A stretch of DNA of 64,000 nucleotides from Curtobacterium citreum (GCF_006715175.1 NZ_VFMQ01000001.1:124001-188000), one strand, 5' to 3'; counted from the stretch's first letter, positions 16,155 through 24,795 are shown. Made by a program: numbers and translations. Notes: generated from the letters alone by a model not told the origin.

Positions 16155-16786
16155 CGGTCGTCCTCGGCGGTGGGCGCCGGGCCGCGCCGGCGCTGCACCA
16201 GGCGGGTGACGAGCACGGCGAGCAGGGCGACGACGACGAGTCCGGCGAGCAGCCAGATCGTCGTGGCGGCGCCGTGCTGGTGCGCCGCGGGGGCCTGCGC
16301 CTCCGCGACCTCCGTGGCGGTGGCCGACGGTGACGGGCCGACGGCGGGAGTACCGGCCGTGGCCGACGAAGACGGCGCCGACGCGGACGGCGCCGGCGCC
16401 GTCGCCGTCGCCCCGGTCGACGTGAAGGCGTACTCGCCCGAGATCGGGTGCCCGTCGACGGACACGCTCCGCCAGCGCACCTGGTACGCCCCGGCGTCCG
16501 TCAGGTCCACCGCGGTGCCGATGGTGTTCCCGTCGGTGCTGACGTCCCCCCGCGCGTGCTCGCTGCCGGCGGCGTCGGTCACGCTGATCACGATCCCGCT
16601 CTGCAGGCCGGACAGCGGCGGCTCCGACAGGGTCAGGGTCACCCGGTCCAGGTCGCCGGACACGGACGCGTCCGCCGCGGGGTCCGAGGACACCAGGACG
16701 TCGTGCGCCGACGCGGGTCCCGCGCCGAGCACCACCGGCAGGGTCGCAGCGACGAGGACGGAGGCGAGGAGGACCCGGAGACGCAC
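16151..16786 (-). CDS. CopC-domain copper-resistance protein with C-terminal membrane anchor
   Basis: A 211-residue exported protein. A Sec signal ends at GPASAHD, which places the copper-binding His at the mature N-terminus as in CopC. The beta-sandwich (residues 28-130) ends in VSVDGHPISGEYAFT, holding the second His site. A Ser/Ala/Pro-rich linker follows, then a membrane helix (TIWLLAGLVVVALLAVLV) and a basic tail, the usual actinobacterial layout. It binds extracytoplasmic copper. It is the first gene of the run; no CopD or copper ATPase is adjacent. Confidence 0.9.
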   Translation of the reverse strand: MRLRVLLASVLVAATLPVVLGAGPASAHDVLVSSDPAADASVSGDLDRVTLTLSEPPLSGLQSGIVISVTDAAGSEHARGDVSTDGNTIGTAVDLTDAGAYQVRWRSVSVDGHPISGEYAFTSTGATATAPAPSASAPSSSATAGTPAVGPSPSATATEVAEAQAPAAHQHGAATTIWLLAGLVVVALLAVLVTRLVQRRRGPAPTAEDDR

Positions 16787-16811
16787 AAGCGCGAGCGTAC
16801 CCGAGTGCTCG

Positions 16812-17249
16812 TCAGTCCTTGCTGACGAACTGCACGTCGGACGCTCCGAGCTGCAGCTGCTCCTCGATGCCCTGCTGGTCCGTCGAGCCCCACCGCTCCG
16901 CGATGCGACCGTCGACGAACTTCGACACCTGGATGCCGCGGACCTCGAAGGAGCGGCCGGTCGGCTCGTGCCCCTGGAACGGTCCGGTGTGGGTCCCGCG
17001 GATCGTGAAGACCGCGGTCACGAAGTCGTCGGTCACGACGAGCGGGTCGGCCTCGAGCGTGACGTCGGGGAAGGCGGTCGTGAACTCCTGCCAGAAGTCG
17101 ACGATCCCCTGCAGGCCAGGCGCCTGACCCGGCGCGGGATCGTGGTCGACGACGTCCTCGTGCCACGCCTCGGCCATCCGACCCCAGTCTCGTGCCTCGA
17201 GGATGCCCCCGAGCGTCTCCTGCGTGGCGGCGTTCGCTTCCTTGCTCAT
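16812..17249 (-). CDS. SnoaL/NTF2-like ester cyclase family protein
   Basis: A 145-residue single-domain protein with the cone-shaped NTF2-like fold signature of SnoaL-like polyketide-cyclase homologues: WHEDVVDHDPAPGQ (about residues 29-42), FTTAFPDVTLEAD (about 56-68), FTIRGTHTGPFQG and RGIQVSKFVDGRIAERWGSTDQQG near the end. Family members act as cyclases, isomerases or small-molecule binders; no partner polyketide genes are present. It is a monocistronic gene with an AGGGACCACGC leader before ATG 17249. Confidence 0.85.
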   Translation of the reverse strand: MSKEANAATQETLGGILEARDWGRMAEAWHEDVVDHDPAPGQAPGLQGIVDFWQEFTTAFPDVTLEADPLVVTDDFVTAVFTIRGTHTGPFQGHEPTGRSFEVRGIQVSKFVDGRIAERWGSTDQQGIEEQLQLGASDVQFVSKD

Positions 17250-17365
17250 GCGTGGTCCCTCCGTGTGGATCGGTGAGGGTCCTTGGTACGCGCGCCGCCC
17301 CGGAAGACACGGAGTTTCCGCGGGACGGCTGTCCGGTCGGCGCACCGGCCCGCGGTGGTGCGCGA

Positions 17366-17413
17366 CGGACGGTTGGGAAGCGCGTGGCGGGCCGGCCACG
17401 CGCCTCCCGTCCG
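17366..17413. terminator. Family-A hairpin, copy 3
   Basis: CGGACGGTTGGGAAGCGCGTGGC pairs with GCCACGCGCCTCCCGTCCG with a small bulge. It lies 31 bases beyond the 3' end of the LamG gene (minus strand) and probably ends that operon. Confidence 0.7.
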
Positions 17414-17443
17414 GTCGCGGCCCGGTCGGCGAACGCCGCGGTG

Positions 17444-18364
17444 TCAGCGTCCGGCTGCCGCGTGCGCGGCGACCTGCGCCGCGGTCAGCTCCGTGCCGTA
17501 GACGGCGGCGAAGCGCATCGAACCGGTGAAGGAGTAGTTGGACGGCGAACCGGGCCAGTACGCGATGGTGTCGTACCCGATCTTGAAGTACCCGGTGGCG
17601 TTCTCGGGCTGGGTGTAGGCGGCGTTCGACGCGACGAGCGATCCGTCCAGGTACAGCCGCATCCCGTTCCCGGGCGACATCGTCGACACGACGTGGTGCC
17701 ACCCGCCGTCGGTGACGGTCTGCGGCGACGTGATCGTCTGCGTCGTCCCGTTGTAGGCGCCGAAGACCAGCTGCCCTGACGGGTTGATCCAGGTCTGGCG
17801 GTCGTGCTGGCCGGAGGTCCCGGTCTGGCTGCTGCCGAAGCCGATGAGCAGGCCGCCGGCGACCGTGGTGCGGAACCAGACCTCTTCGCTGAAGGTCGTC
17901 GGGTTGGTGTACGCGCGGGGCGTCGACACGAAGCTCGTCGAGCCGTTGAGCACGTACGCGGTCCCGGTGTCCCGGACGCACCCGTTCGGGTTCGGCGTCG
18001 CCGCGACCATGCTGCCCTGGTAGGTGCCGTTCGCGGCCTTGCCGGACGCGTCGACGGCGGTCCGGGAGCCGGAGGCCTCGCCGAGCCGGTAGGCGAAGAG
18101 CGCACCGGAGGCGTCCGCGCTGACCGCACCGGCGCAGGTGAAGTACGGCGCCGTGCCCGCGGTGTTCGTGGAGTCCGTGACGACCGCGCTGTACGCCGAG
18201 CGGGTCGGCGCGAACTGGTTGAGGAGCACCACGGCCGCGAGCGCCACCACGAGCAGCACCGCGACGAGTCGGCCGTCGCGCAGGCGCCGGAGCGCGGGCT
18301 GGCGCAGCCGCAGGAGCGCGAGCGGGCGACGGCGGACGCGCGGGAGGGCGTGCAGGCCCGTCAC
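17444..18364 (-). CDS. LamG/concanavalin-like surface protein
   Basis: A 306-residue protein. A basic N-region is followed by a membrane segment (LVAVLLVVALAAVVLLNQFA, about residues 32-51), then an exported part with a LamG (concanavalin A-like jelly-roll) domain at about 95-300: TFSEEVWFRTT, GGWHHVVSTM, LYLDGSLVASN and FTGSMRFAAVYGTELTAAQV. Two Cys (YFTCAGA, NGCVRD) may form a disulphide. Its GTG overlaps the stop of the SipW-type peptidase by four bases, so it is the last gene of the TasA-like/SipW/LamG operon and a likely carbohydrate-binding or matrix component. Confidence 0.85.
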   Translation of the reverse strand: MTGLHALPRVRRRPLALLRLRQPALRRLRDGRLVAVLLVVALAAVVLLNQFAPTRSAYSAVVTDSTNTAGTAPYFTCAGAVSADASGALFAYRLGEASGSRTAVDASGKAANGTYQGSMVAATPNPNGCVRDTGTAYVLNGSTSFVSTPRAYTNPTTFSEEVWFRTTVAGGLLIGFGSSQTGTSGQHDRQTWINPSGQLVFGAYNGTTQTITSPQTVTDGGWHHVVSTMSPGNGMRLYLDGSLVASNAAYTQPENATGYFKIGYDTIAYWPGSPSNYSFTGSMRFAAVYGTELTAAQVAAHAAAGR

Positions 18365-19245
18365 GATGCACGCACCGTCTCGACGCGGCCGACGGCCAGG
18401 CAGAGGACGAGCGGGACCAGGCACACGGCGATGAGCGCGGCCCAGCCGACCGGGTCGAGGTCGATGTTCGACGCCATCTGGTAGTGCCCGTTCTCCGTGA
18501 GCTCGTGGATGACCACGCGGCCGACCTGCCCGTCGACGAGGTGCAGGGTGTTGCCGCCGTGCGCCTCGACCCGGACGGGGAAGACACCGGAGGAGACGAT
18601 GGTCGCCTCGACCCCGGCGGGGCTGGACGTGTTCGTGATCGTCGTCACGTTGACGAAGGGCTTGAGGACGAACGCCGCGTACGACGCGGTGAGCGCGCCG
18701 CCGGCGATGCGCAGGCTGCTCCGGGTGACCCGGTCGGTGAAGACGCTCGTGACGGTCCACACGAGCAGGGTGCCGATGAGCAGGATCGGCGCGGCGCGGA
18801 AGAGCCAGCCGAGGTGCGGGACGAGGAGCGCCGGCGAGCCGATCACGTCGGCCTGGCCGAGCGTCCACGGGTCGGTCGCGCCGTTGATGTCGCCGCGGGT
18901 GTGGAGCCCGCCGTGGGCGTCGATCGCGATGATGCGGTGCGTGTAGACGACGCCCCGGTTCGCCGCGGTCTCGAAGGACACGACGTCCCCGACGTGCAGG
19001 GTCGAGACGTCCACCGGCAGGTCGAGCACGAGGGTGCCGACCGGGGCGGCCTCGCCCATGGAGGGGGTCTCGACGACGAACCAGCGACCGCCGGCGGCGA
19101 GGAACAGGACCGCGGCGCCGAGCAGCAGGGCCGCGACGACCGCGACCGTCCAGGCGGCGACCGTCTCCGAGCGGCTGGTCTGCCGACCGCGCAGGAACGG
19201 GCGGTCGAGCGTTCCGCTGAGCGGGAGGGCTGCGGTCTGGCTCAT
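18361..19245 (-). CDS. sipW: SipW-type (S26B) signal peptidase I
   Basis: A 294-residue membrane protease. A first membrane helix (about residues 32-52) precedes ETPSMGEAAPVGTLVL, with the catalytic Ser. The second catalytic residue is His in VVYTHRIIAI, not Lys, which marks the ER/archaeal-like S26B class, and TRGDINGATD supplies the conserved Asp. Several more helices follow, with a large exported loop and a C-terminal helix, longer than Bacillus SipW. It lies between a TasA-like gene and a LamG gene, the proteins it presumably matures. Confidence 0.9.
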   Translation of the reverse strand: MSQTAALPLSGTLDRPFLRGRQTSRSETVAAWTVAVVAALLLGAAVLFLAAGGRWFVVETPSMGEAAPVGTLVLDLPVDVSTLHVGDVVSFETAANRGVVYTHRIIAIDAHGGLHTRGDINGATDPWTLGQADVIGSPALLVPHLGWLFRAAPILLIGTLLVWTVTSVFTDRVTRSSLRIAGGALTASYAAFVLKPFVNVTTITNTSSPAGVEATIVSSGVFPVRVEAHGGNTLHLVDGQVGRVVIHELTENGHYQMASNIDLDPVGWAALIAVCLVPLVLCLAVGRVETVRAS

Positions 19246-19324
19246 GCGCTGCTCCGATCGGACGAGACGTGGCGTGACGTGGTGCGAGGTGGCGTGGTGT
19301 CACGCGGCGGTGGTGGACGGGGGA

Positions 19325-19365
19325 GGCGGTGCCCGACCGGATGGGGGGATCGGTCGGACACCGCC
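19325..19365 (-). promoter_or_regulatory. Long hairpin between the tasA-like and sipW genes
   Basis: GGCGGTGCCCGACCG (19325-19339) pairs with CGGTCGGACACCGCC (19351-19365) with one mismatch. It lies in the 285-base gap (19246-19530) of an otherwise tight operon. It may attenuate read-through so that the structural protein is made in excess over the peptidase. The rest of the gap is G-rich, with a CCCGGG tandem near 19486-19503, and holds no gene. Confidence 0.5.
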
Positions 19366-19530
19366 GGGGGTGGGTCCCGGTGGGGGACCGGGAGGCCGGT
19401 CGCGGCGCCGGGTGTCGTGCGCCGCTCCCGGGGTCGGGATGCTGGTCGGGTCGGAGCTGCGACCTGGTCGGGCCGGGGACCAGGCCCGGGCCCGGGCCCG
19501 GGATCAGGGCGGGACCGGACCGGAGCCGGA

Positions 19531-20193
19531 TCAGGCCGTGAACGTCCAGGTCATCGGGACGGACGCCGCGAGGCCCTGGTAGGTGTTGCCGGCGCTGCTG
19601 TCGAGCGTGACGGCGAAGTTGAACGGCACCGCGGCACCGGCGGCGGGGGCCGGCGGCATCGTGAAGGCGGAGGCGGCCGCGCCCTTGAAGCTGGCGAGGG
19701 TGCCGCTGAAGACGGTGGTCGAGCCCGAGGTGATGACGAGGTTCATCTTGGCGCAGAGGTCGGTCGCGGTGCCGTTCTGCGCGCCGTTGTTCGACTGCGT
19801 GCAGGTCGCGCCCGGGGTGAGCGTGAAGGTTGCCGCGTTTGCGGTGCCGGTGTTCTTGATCGAGATCGCGGTGTTGACGGTGTTGCCCGGCGTCATCGTC
19901 GTGCTGCCGCCGAACTTGTTGATCGTCGAGCAGGTCGCGGCGTTGGTGGACACCGAGCCGCCGTCGGTGCTGAGACACGTGACGGTGGCTCCGGCGTTCT
20001 GCTCCTGCATGACGAGCGTGCCGGACGCGGCGGAGTTGCCGCTGTTCGTGATGCTCGCGGCGAACCCGGAGAGGGTGCCGGTGAGCGAGAGGGAGAGCAG
20101 GACGGCGGCGAAGATGCCAGCGACGAGGGCCACGGGGGCGAAACGGACCCGCTTCATCGCGGAGGTGCGGAGCTTGGACACGGTGTACCTCAT
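19531..20193 (-). CDS. TasA/camelysin-like exported protein
   Basis: A 220-residue protein with a long SipW-type signal region (basic residues, then FAPVALVAGIFAAVLLSLSL, and a SGFAAS cleavage zone). The mature part is rich in Thr, Ser, Ala and Asn and has a beta-sandwich of the TasA/camelysin type: ITNSGNSAASGTLVM, SIKNTGTANAATFTL, and paired cysteines (TCLSTD, TCSTIN, ATCTQ, LCAK). TasA relatives form fibres or cell-surface layers. It is the first gene of the operon with sipW and LamG and is divergent from a MarR gene. Confidence 0.82.
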   Translation of the reverse strand: MRYTVSKLRTSAMKRVRFAPVALVAGIFAAVLLSLSLTGTLSGFAASITNSGNSAASGTLVMQEQNAGATVTCLSTDGGSVSTNAATCSTINKFGGSTTMTPGNTVNTAISIKNTGTANAATFTLTPGATCTQSNNGAQNGTATDLCAKMNLVITSGSTTVFSGTLASFKGAAASAFTMPPAPAAGAAVPFNFAVTLDSSAGNTYQGLAASVPMTWTFTA

Positions 20194-20344
20194 CGGTTCG
20201 GTTGGTGTTCGGAAGAAGGTGAAGCACGTGGTTCGGGCCGACTTGCTTCACTCATCAAGATAATTAACCATTGACCAACTTGGCCAGTCGTACACTTACC
20301 CCAGAGCGGGGGACGCCGTCCCCCTCCGACGAGACGAGACCCGA

Positions 20345-20791
20345 GTGGCACCCTCCACGGACGCCGACCTGATGGCCGCCTTCGCCGCCGTCGTCCGCGC
20401 GAACACGAGCCTGGTCGGCGAGCTGAGCGCACGCGCGGGGATCCACGAGAACGCCCTGCGGGCGCTCGTGCTCGTCAGCGACACGGGGTACTCGACCCCG
20501 ACCGAGGTCGCGGGCTACCTCGGGCTCACGTCCGGTGCGGTGACGAACATGATCGACCGGATGAGCGCGGCCGGGCTGGTCGAGCGCGCACCGAACCCCT
20601 CGGACCGGCGCGGGTCGCTCCTGCGGCTGCTCCCCGACGGTGAGGCCGTCGTCGACGACTACCGCGCGCGCTACGGCGCGATGCTGCGCACCGTCGACGG
20701 ATCGCACGGCGGCGAACTCCACCAGGTCCTCAACGACCTGGCGACCGGCCTGTACGACCAGGCGGCACACGCGATGGGTGACCGCGGGTAG
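20345..20791 (+). CDS. MarR family transcriptional regulator
   Basis: A 148-residue winged-helix regulator: LRALVLVSDTGYSTPTEVAG, LGLTSGAVTNMIDRMSAAGLVER (recognition helix and wing) and NPSDRRGSLLRLL, the conserved DxR wing tip. It is divergent from the surface-protein operon; the 151-base gap has an AT-rich patch (20257-20275) and a CCAACTTGG dyad at 20275-20283 that could be its own operator. It could also act on the twin operators at 20869, but that is a guess from proximity. GTG 20345 is the only plausible start. Confidence 0.88.
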   Translation: MAPSTDADLMAAFAAVVRANTSLVGELSARAGIHENALRALVLVSDTGYSTPTEVAGYLGLTSGAVTNMIDRMSAAGLVERAPNPSDRRGSLLRLLPDGEAVVDDYRARYGAMLRTVDGSHGGELHQVLNDLATGLYDQAAHAMGDRG

Positions 20792-20808
20792 GCGGTCCGG
20801 TCCAGGTC

Positions 20809-20852
20809 CGGACGGGAGGCGCATGGCGGCATCGCCACGCGCCTCCCGTCCG
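20809..20852. terminator. Family-A hairpin, copy 4
   Basis: CGGACGGGAGGCGCATGGCG pairs with CGCCACGCGCCTCCCGTCCG (one mismatch, four-base loop), 17 bases after the marR stop. Confidence 0.75.
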
Positions 20853-20868
20853 TTCCGCTGTCATCTGT

Positions 20869-20924
20869 TGCTTCGAACTCGAAGCAGGTGTACCGTCACG
20901 GTCAGATGCTTCGAACTCGAAGCA
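20869..20924 (+). promoter_or_regulatory. Twin 18-bp palindromic operators before the quinone-reductase gene
   Basis: The dyad TGCTTCGAACTCGAAGCA occurs twice, at 20869-20886 and 20907-20924, centres 38 bases apart, with an ACCGTCACGGT dyad (20892-20902) between them. The first overlaps a plausible -35 and the second lies 5' of the ribosome site (GGAAGG at 20930). A dimeric repressor (MarR, HxlR or TetR type) is the likely ligand; the flanking MarR or the following AraC protein are candidates. Confidence 0.72.
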
Positions 20925-20943
20925 CATGACGGAAGGCGCCACC

Positions 20944-21873
20944 ATGAAGGCAGTCCGGTTCCACGAGGTCGGCGGACCCGAGGTCCTGCGGGTCGAGGAC
21001 GTCCCCGTCCCGCAGCCCGCCGCGGGCGAGGTCCGCGTGCAGGTCGCAGCATCGGCGTACAACGCCGCGGACAACGGCATGCGGGGCGGGTTCCTCCCGA
21101 TCCCCGTCGTCCTGCCGCACGTCCCCGGCTACGACGTCTCCGGTACGGTCGACGCGCTCGGCGACGGCGTCACCGGGCTCACCGTCGGCGACGCGGTCGT
21201 CGGGTTCCTCCCGATGGAGCGCGACGGCGGCGCCGCAGAGTACGTCGTCGCCCCGGCCGAGGCCCTCGTCGCTGCGCCGACCAGCATCCCGCTCGTCGAC
21301 GCCGCGGCCCTGCCGTCCGTGGCGCTCACCGCGTGGCAGGCCCTCGTCGACGACGGGCACGTCACGGCCGGACAGCGCCTGCTCGTCGTCGGCGCCGGCG
21401 GGGTCGTCGGCAAGTACGTGGTCCGGCTCGCGAAGCGTCTCGGGGCGCACGTCGTCGCGACCGCGAGCCCGCGGAGCGGAGCGGCCGTCCGGGCCGCCGG
21501 CGCCGACCAGGTCGTCGACCACACCACCACCGACCTGCACGACGCGGTCGACCAGCCGGTCGACGTGCTCCTCAACCTCGCGCCGATCGACCCGGACGAG
21601 TTCGCGGCGCTCGTCGCGCTCGTCCGCGACGGCGGCACCGTCGTCAGCACCACGGCGTTCATGGCGACCCCGGGCGACGACACCCGCGACGTCCGCGCGG
21701 CGACGGTGTTCGTCCGGCCGGACCGCGCTCGCCTGACCGAGCTGGTGTCCCTCGTCGACGCCGGGGAGCTCGACGTCGAGGTCACGCGGCGCATCCCGCT
21801 CGACGAACTCCCGGCCCTGCACGCCGAGGGCGCCGCGGGTCGGATCGCGGGCAAGGTCGTCGTGCTGTCATGA
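20944..21873 (+). CDS. NADP-dependent quinone/zinc-type alcohol dehydrogenase-like oxidoreductase
   Basis: A 309-residue MDR-superfamily enzyme (zeta-crystallin/quinone oxidoreductase type). GroES-like N-domain: MKAVRFHEVGGPEVLRVEDV and HVPGYDVSGTVDALG; nucleotide-binding motif VVGAGGVVGKYVVRLAK in the middle. The catalytic zinc ligands are absent, as in quinone reductases. It probably reduces quinones or enones with NADPH. ATG 20944 is preceded by GGAAGG; twin operators lie directly upstream, and an AraC-type gene follows after 7 bases. Confidence 0.92.
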   Translation: MKAVRFHEVGGPEVLRVEDVPVPQPAAGEVRVQVAASAYNAADNGMRGGFLPIPVVLPHVPGYDVSGTVDALGDGVTGLTVGDAVVGFLPMERDGGAAEYVVAPAEALVAAPTSIPLVDAAALPSVALTAWQALVDDGHVTAGQRLLVVGAGGVVGKYVVRLAKRLGAHVVATASPRSGAAVRAAGADQVVDHTTTDLHDAVDQPVDVLLNLAPIDPDEFAALVALVRDGGTVVSTTAFMATPGDDTRDVRAATVFVRPDRARLTELVSLVDAGELDVEVTRRIPLDELPALHAEGAAGRIAGKVVVLS

Positions 21874-21880
21874 TGCCGTC

Positions 21881-22846
21881 ATGTCCACGATGCCGGAGCA
21901 GGGGGAGCCCCGGTCCTTCCGTCGCTTCCACGTCGAGGCGATCAGCGAGGACCGCGGGGACGAGCTCGACGGCATCTACGGGATCAGCGACGGGGTCGAC
22001 AGCGCACTCGAGACCTTCCGCTACGTCGGGGCGGGCGACGCCGACGTGTCCATGCGGGGCGCCGAGGTCGAGGGGACCCGGGCCGGACGCATGGACGCCC
22101 GCGCGGAGCACATCGTGTTCTGGATCGGCGACGGCAGCGCCGTGGTCGAGGACCTGGGCGACGGGTCCCGGCTCCACCCTGTTCCCGGACACCCCTACGT
22201 GCTCTCCGCCTCGTCGTCGTACGCGTTCGAGACCGACACCCGCAAGATCACGATCCTCCACCTGTCCGACCGGGTGCTCCGGGCGGCGCTCGCCCGCCGC
22301 GGCCGGTTCGTCCGCGGCCCGCTCGTGTTCGGCCAGCAGCCGGACATCGAGGTCGCCCTCGGACCGCTCCGGGCGATCATCCGGACCCGGGCGCCCCAGG
22401 TCATGGACGGGCGCATCGACGAGGACCAGCGCCTCGCCCTGAACGCCGAGATCGCCGACGCGGTCATCGACGCCTTCCCCCTCGTCGACGCCGAGGAGCC
22501 CGAGCCCACCACGAGTGCCGCGCGGGCCGCCGCCTGGCTGCGCGACCACGCACAGCAGGCGGTGACGCTGCGGGACGTCGCGGACGCCGTCGGACTCAGC
22601 GAACGCGGGGTGCAGAGCGCGATGCGTCGGGCCTACGGGGAGTCCCCGATGGAACGGCTCCGGGCCGAGCGCCTCGAGGGAGCCCACCGCGACCTCGTGG
22701 CGGGGGGCGAGGGCGTCCGGGTCGCGGAGACCGCCCGGCGGTGGCACCTGACGCACCTCGGTCGGTTCGCGGCCTCGTACGCCGAGCGCTACGGCGAGCA
22801 GCCGAGCGAGACCCTGCGCCGGGCCCGACAGCGCAGCGCCGACTGA
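21881..22846 (+). CDS. AraC family transcriptional regulator
   Basis: A 321-residue regulator with an N-terminal ligand-type domain (residues 1-200, AraC-binding-domain-like) and a C-terminal AraC HTH pair: VTLRDVADAVGLSERGVQSAMRRAYG (written here in two helices, VTLRDVADAVGL and SERGVQSAMRRAYG), then GVRVAETARRWHLTHLGRFAASYAERYGEQPS, split likewise. The second motif ends in the classic P-S. It is cotranscribed with the oxidoreductase seven bases upstream and may autoregulate that unit. Its sequence plan resembles the second AraC gene at 45196. Confidence 0.9.
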   Translation: MSTMPEQGEPRSFRRFHVEAISEDRGDELDGIYGISDGVDSALETFRYVGAGDADVSMRGAEVEGTRAGRMDARAEHIVFWIGDGSAVVEDLGDGSRLHPVPGHPYVLSASSSYAFETDTRKITILHLSDRVLRAALARRGRFVRGPLVFGQQPDIEVALGPLRAIIRTRAPQVMDGRIDEDQRLALNAEIADAVIDAFPLVDAEEPEPTTSAARAAAWLRDHAQQAVTLRDVADAVGLSERGVQSAMRRAYGESPMERLRAERLEGAHRDLVAGGEGVRVAETARRWHLTHLGRFAASYAERYGEQPSETLRRARQRSAD

Positions 22847-22899
22847 GACTGTCGACAGGCACCGACTGACCCGGCCCCGGCGGTGCCAGGCTGAGCGGC

Positions 22900-23952
22900 G
22901 TGCGGCATCCGACGCACGACGGCCTCCCGGGGGTGGTGCGCATGGCGACCTGGTCCGACGGTCTCCCACCGGCCGCGCACGCCCGCGCCGCCCGCCAGCG
23001 GGAGAGCGGTGTCGCCGGCTCGCTGCTGTCCGCTCCCGGTGCCGCGGCGATCGGTTCCGTCGCCCTGCAGCCCGTCGGCGAGGTCTTCGGGTCCCTGGTC
23101 GTGCAGCTCGGCTGGGCCGGCGGCGGCTGCGGCATCTGGGCGACGGCGTCCCCGTTCGGCCCCGGCAGCGGGAGCGGGATGGGCGCCCTCGGCCGCGGGA
23201 TGCTCGGCGGCTGGACGTCGCCGGTCCTCACCACGGGTGGCCGTGGTGGGCGGAACGCGGGCTTCGGCGCCTACGTGCAGGCCTTCGCGCGGGCGTGGCA
23301 CGGTGCTCACGACCGGATGGTGGCCGAGGCCGGGCTGCTGGCGGCCGACGGGGTCGTCGGCGTGCAGGTCCGGCGCCGCCGGCTCGACGGGCAGATCTGG
23401 GAGTTCACCGCCGTCGGCACCGCCGTCCGGACGCTCGACACGTCCGTCAGCCCACGAACCGGAGGACCCGGCGCGCGAACCGGAGCACCCGGTCCGTGGA
23501 CCGCCGGCTTCTCGGCCGAGCACACCACGGCCCTGCTGCAGTCCGGGTACGTCCCGCGCGGCATGGCCCTCGGGCTCTCCGTGTCGACGAAGCACGAGGA
23601 CGCGCTCCTGCAGCAGCAGCGCTCGACGTGGGCCGGCAACACCGAGGTCGACGGCCTCACCCACCTGCTCGAGGCAGCCCGGGACGACGCCCGGCAGCAG
23701 CTCACCCGTCGCGCGGGCACCCTCCGCGCCTCGGACCTGGTCGTCACCGGCAGCTCGGTCGGCGAGTTCGAGACGTCCTGCGGGAACGAGGTCGACCTGC
23801 ACGCCGAGGCGCTGTTCATCGGCACGGCGATCGCTCCCGGCCCGATGCACGCGTTCCGTGACCGCTCCGCGCAGGCCGTCACCCGGCGCGACGTCACGAC
23901 CGTCGTCCCGCTGACCGACCCCGGCGTCCGCTCCGCATCCCGCCACCGCTGA
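22900..23952 (+). CDS. YbjQ-like (DUF74) heavy-metal-binding domain protein
   Basis: A 350-residue protein with two degenerate YbjQ-like modules. In the first (about residues 40-180), YVQAFARAWHGAHDRMVAEAGLLAADGVVGVQ is the helix-turn that follows the beta core (quoted in parts: AWHGAHDRMVAEAG, ADGVVGVQV). The second (about 200-320) has AEHTTALLQSGYVPRGMALG and the EFTAVGTAV-type end FIGTAI. YbjQ proteins form pentamers of unknown function. Two paralogous modules also make up the next protein, so this is a family expansion. GTG 22900 is assumed; 22936 is an alternative. Confidence 0.75.
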   Translation: MRHPTHDGLPGVVRMATWSDGLPPAAHARAARQRESGVAGSLLSAPGAAAIGSVALQPVGEVFGSLVVQLGWAGGGCGIWATASPFGPGSGSGMGALGRGMLGGWTSPVLTTGGRGGRNAGFGAYVQAFARAWHGAHDRMVAEAGLLAADGVVGVQVRRRRLDGQIWEFTAVGTAVRTLDTSVSPRTGGPGARTGAPGPWTAGFSAEHTTALLQSGYVPRGMALGLSVSTKHEDALLQQQRSTWAGNTEVDGLTHLLEAARDDARQQLTRRAGTLRASDLVVTGSSVGEFETSCGNEVDLHAEALFIGTAIAPGPMHAFRDRSAQAVTRRDVTTVVPLTDPGVRSASRHR

Positions 23953-23976
23953 ACCCGACCCACGAGAGGCCCGACC

Positions 23977-24795
23977 ATGAGCACCCCTGACCTCGGCAGC
24001 GTGCCGCTCCCCGCGGACGCCACCGCCCGGCTCGCCGACGGCGCGGGACGGCTCTTCACCTCGGACCTGTCCGTCAACGAGTTCCTGCTCGTCCGCCAGG
24101 CCGGCTTCCGCCCGGTCGGCCTCGTCCTGGGCTCGAGCGTCTACCACGTCGGCATCCAGACCGGGCGCTGGACCAAGAACATGGAGCTCGACAAGCTCAG
24201 CCAGGCGATGTACCACGCCCGCGAGCTCGCGATGACCCGGATGGAGGCCGAGGCCGACCGGCTCGGCGCGGACGGCATCGTCGGGGTCCGGCTCGAGATC
24301 GAGTTCAAGGAGTACGGCAACGACCTCGCCGAGTTCATCGCGGTCGGCACCGCCGTCGTCGCGGACGCCCCGCCGCCCACCGGGACCTGGCGGAACGCGA
24401 AGCGCCTGCCGTTCACGTCCGACCTGTCCGGGCAGGACTTCTGGACGCTGATCCAGGCCGGCTACGCCCCGCTCGGCCTGACGATGGGCACCTGCGTCTA
24501 CCACATCGCCCACCGCGGGATGATGGCGTCGATGACGACCTTCGGGATGAACACCGAGATCCCGCAGTACACCGAGGCGCTCTACGACGCGCGGGAGCTC
24601 GCGATGGGCCGGATGCAGAGCGAGGCCGAGCACCTGGCCGCCGAGGGCATCGTCGGCGTGCAGCTCCTGTCGCTCCCGCACCGCTGGGGTGGTCACACGA
24701 CGGAGTTCTTCGCGATCGGCACCGCCGTGCGCTCGCTCCGTCCCGACCACGTCATCGAGACCCCCACGCTCGTGCTGCCCCTCACCAATCGATGA
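23977..24795 (+). CDS. Tandem YbjQ-domain (DUF74) protein
   Basis: A 272-residue protein with two clear YbjQ repeats: FTSDLSVNEFLLVRQAGFRP and GLVLGSSVYHVG, ARELAMTRMEAEADRLGADG, EFIAVGTAV in the first; FTSDLSGQDFWTLIQAGYAP, GLTMGTCVYHIA, ARELAMGRMQSEAEHLAAEG, EFFAIGTAV in the second. The strong internal symmetry points to tandem duplication. The fold is a small alpha/beta sandwich proposed to bind metals; function is unknown. AGAGG precedes the ATG, and its stop overlaps the next start by four bases. Confidence 0.9.
   Translation: MSTPDLGSVPLPADATARLADGAGRLFTSDLSVNEFLLVRQAGFRPVGLVLGSSVYHVGIQTGRWTKNMELDKLSQAMYHARELAMTRMEAEADRLGADGIVGVRLEIEFKEYGNDLAEFIAVGTAVVADAPPPTGTWRNAKRLPFTSDLSGQDFWTLIQAGYAPLGLTMGTCVYHIAHRGMMASMTTFGMNTEIPQYTEALYDARELAMGRMQSEAEHLAAEGIVGVQLLSLPHRWGGHTTEFFAIGTAVRSLRPDHVIETPTLVLPLTNR

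Noticed and set aside
19486..19503. CCCGGG tandem as a functional repeat
   Set aside because: Only three units in a G+C-rich spacer; no sign of conservation or function.
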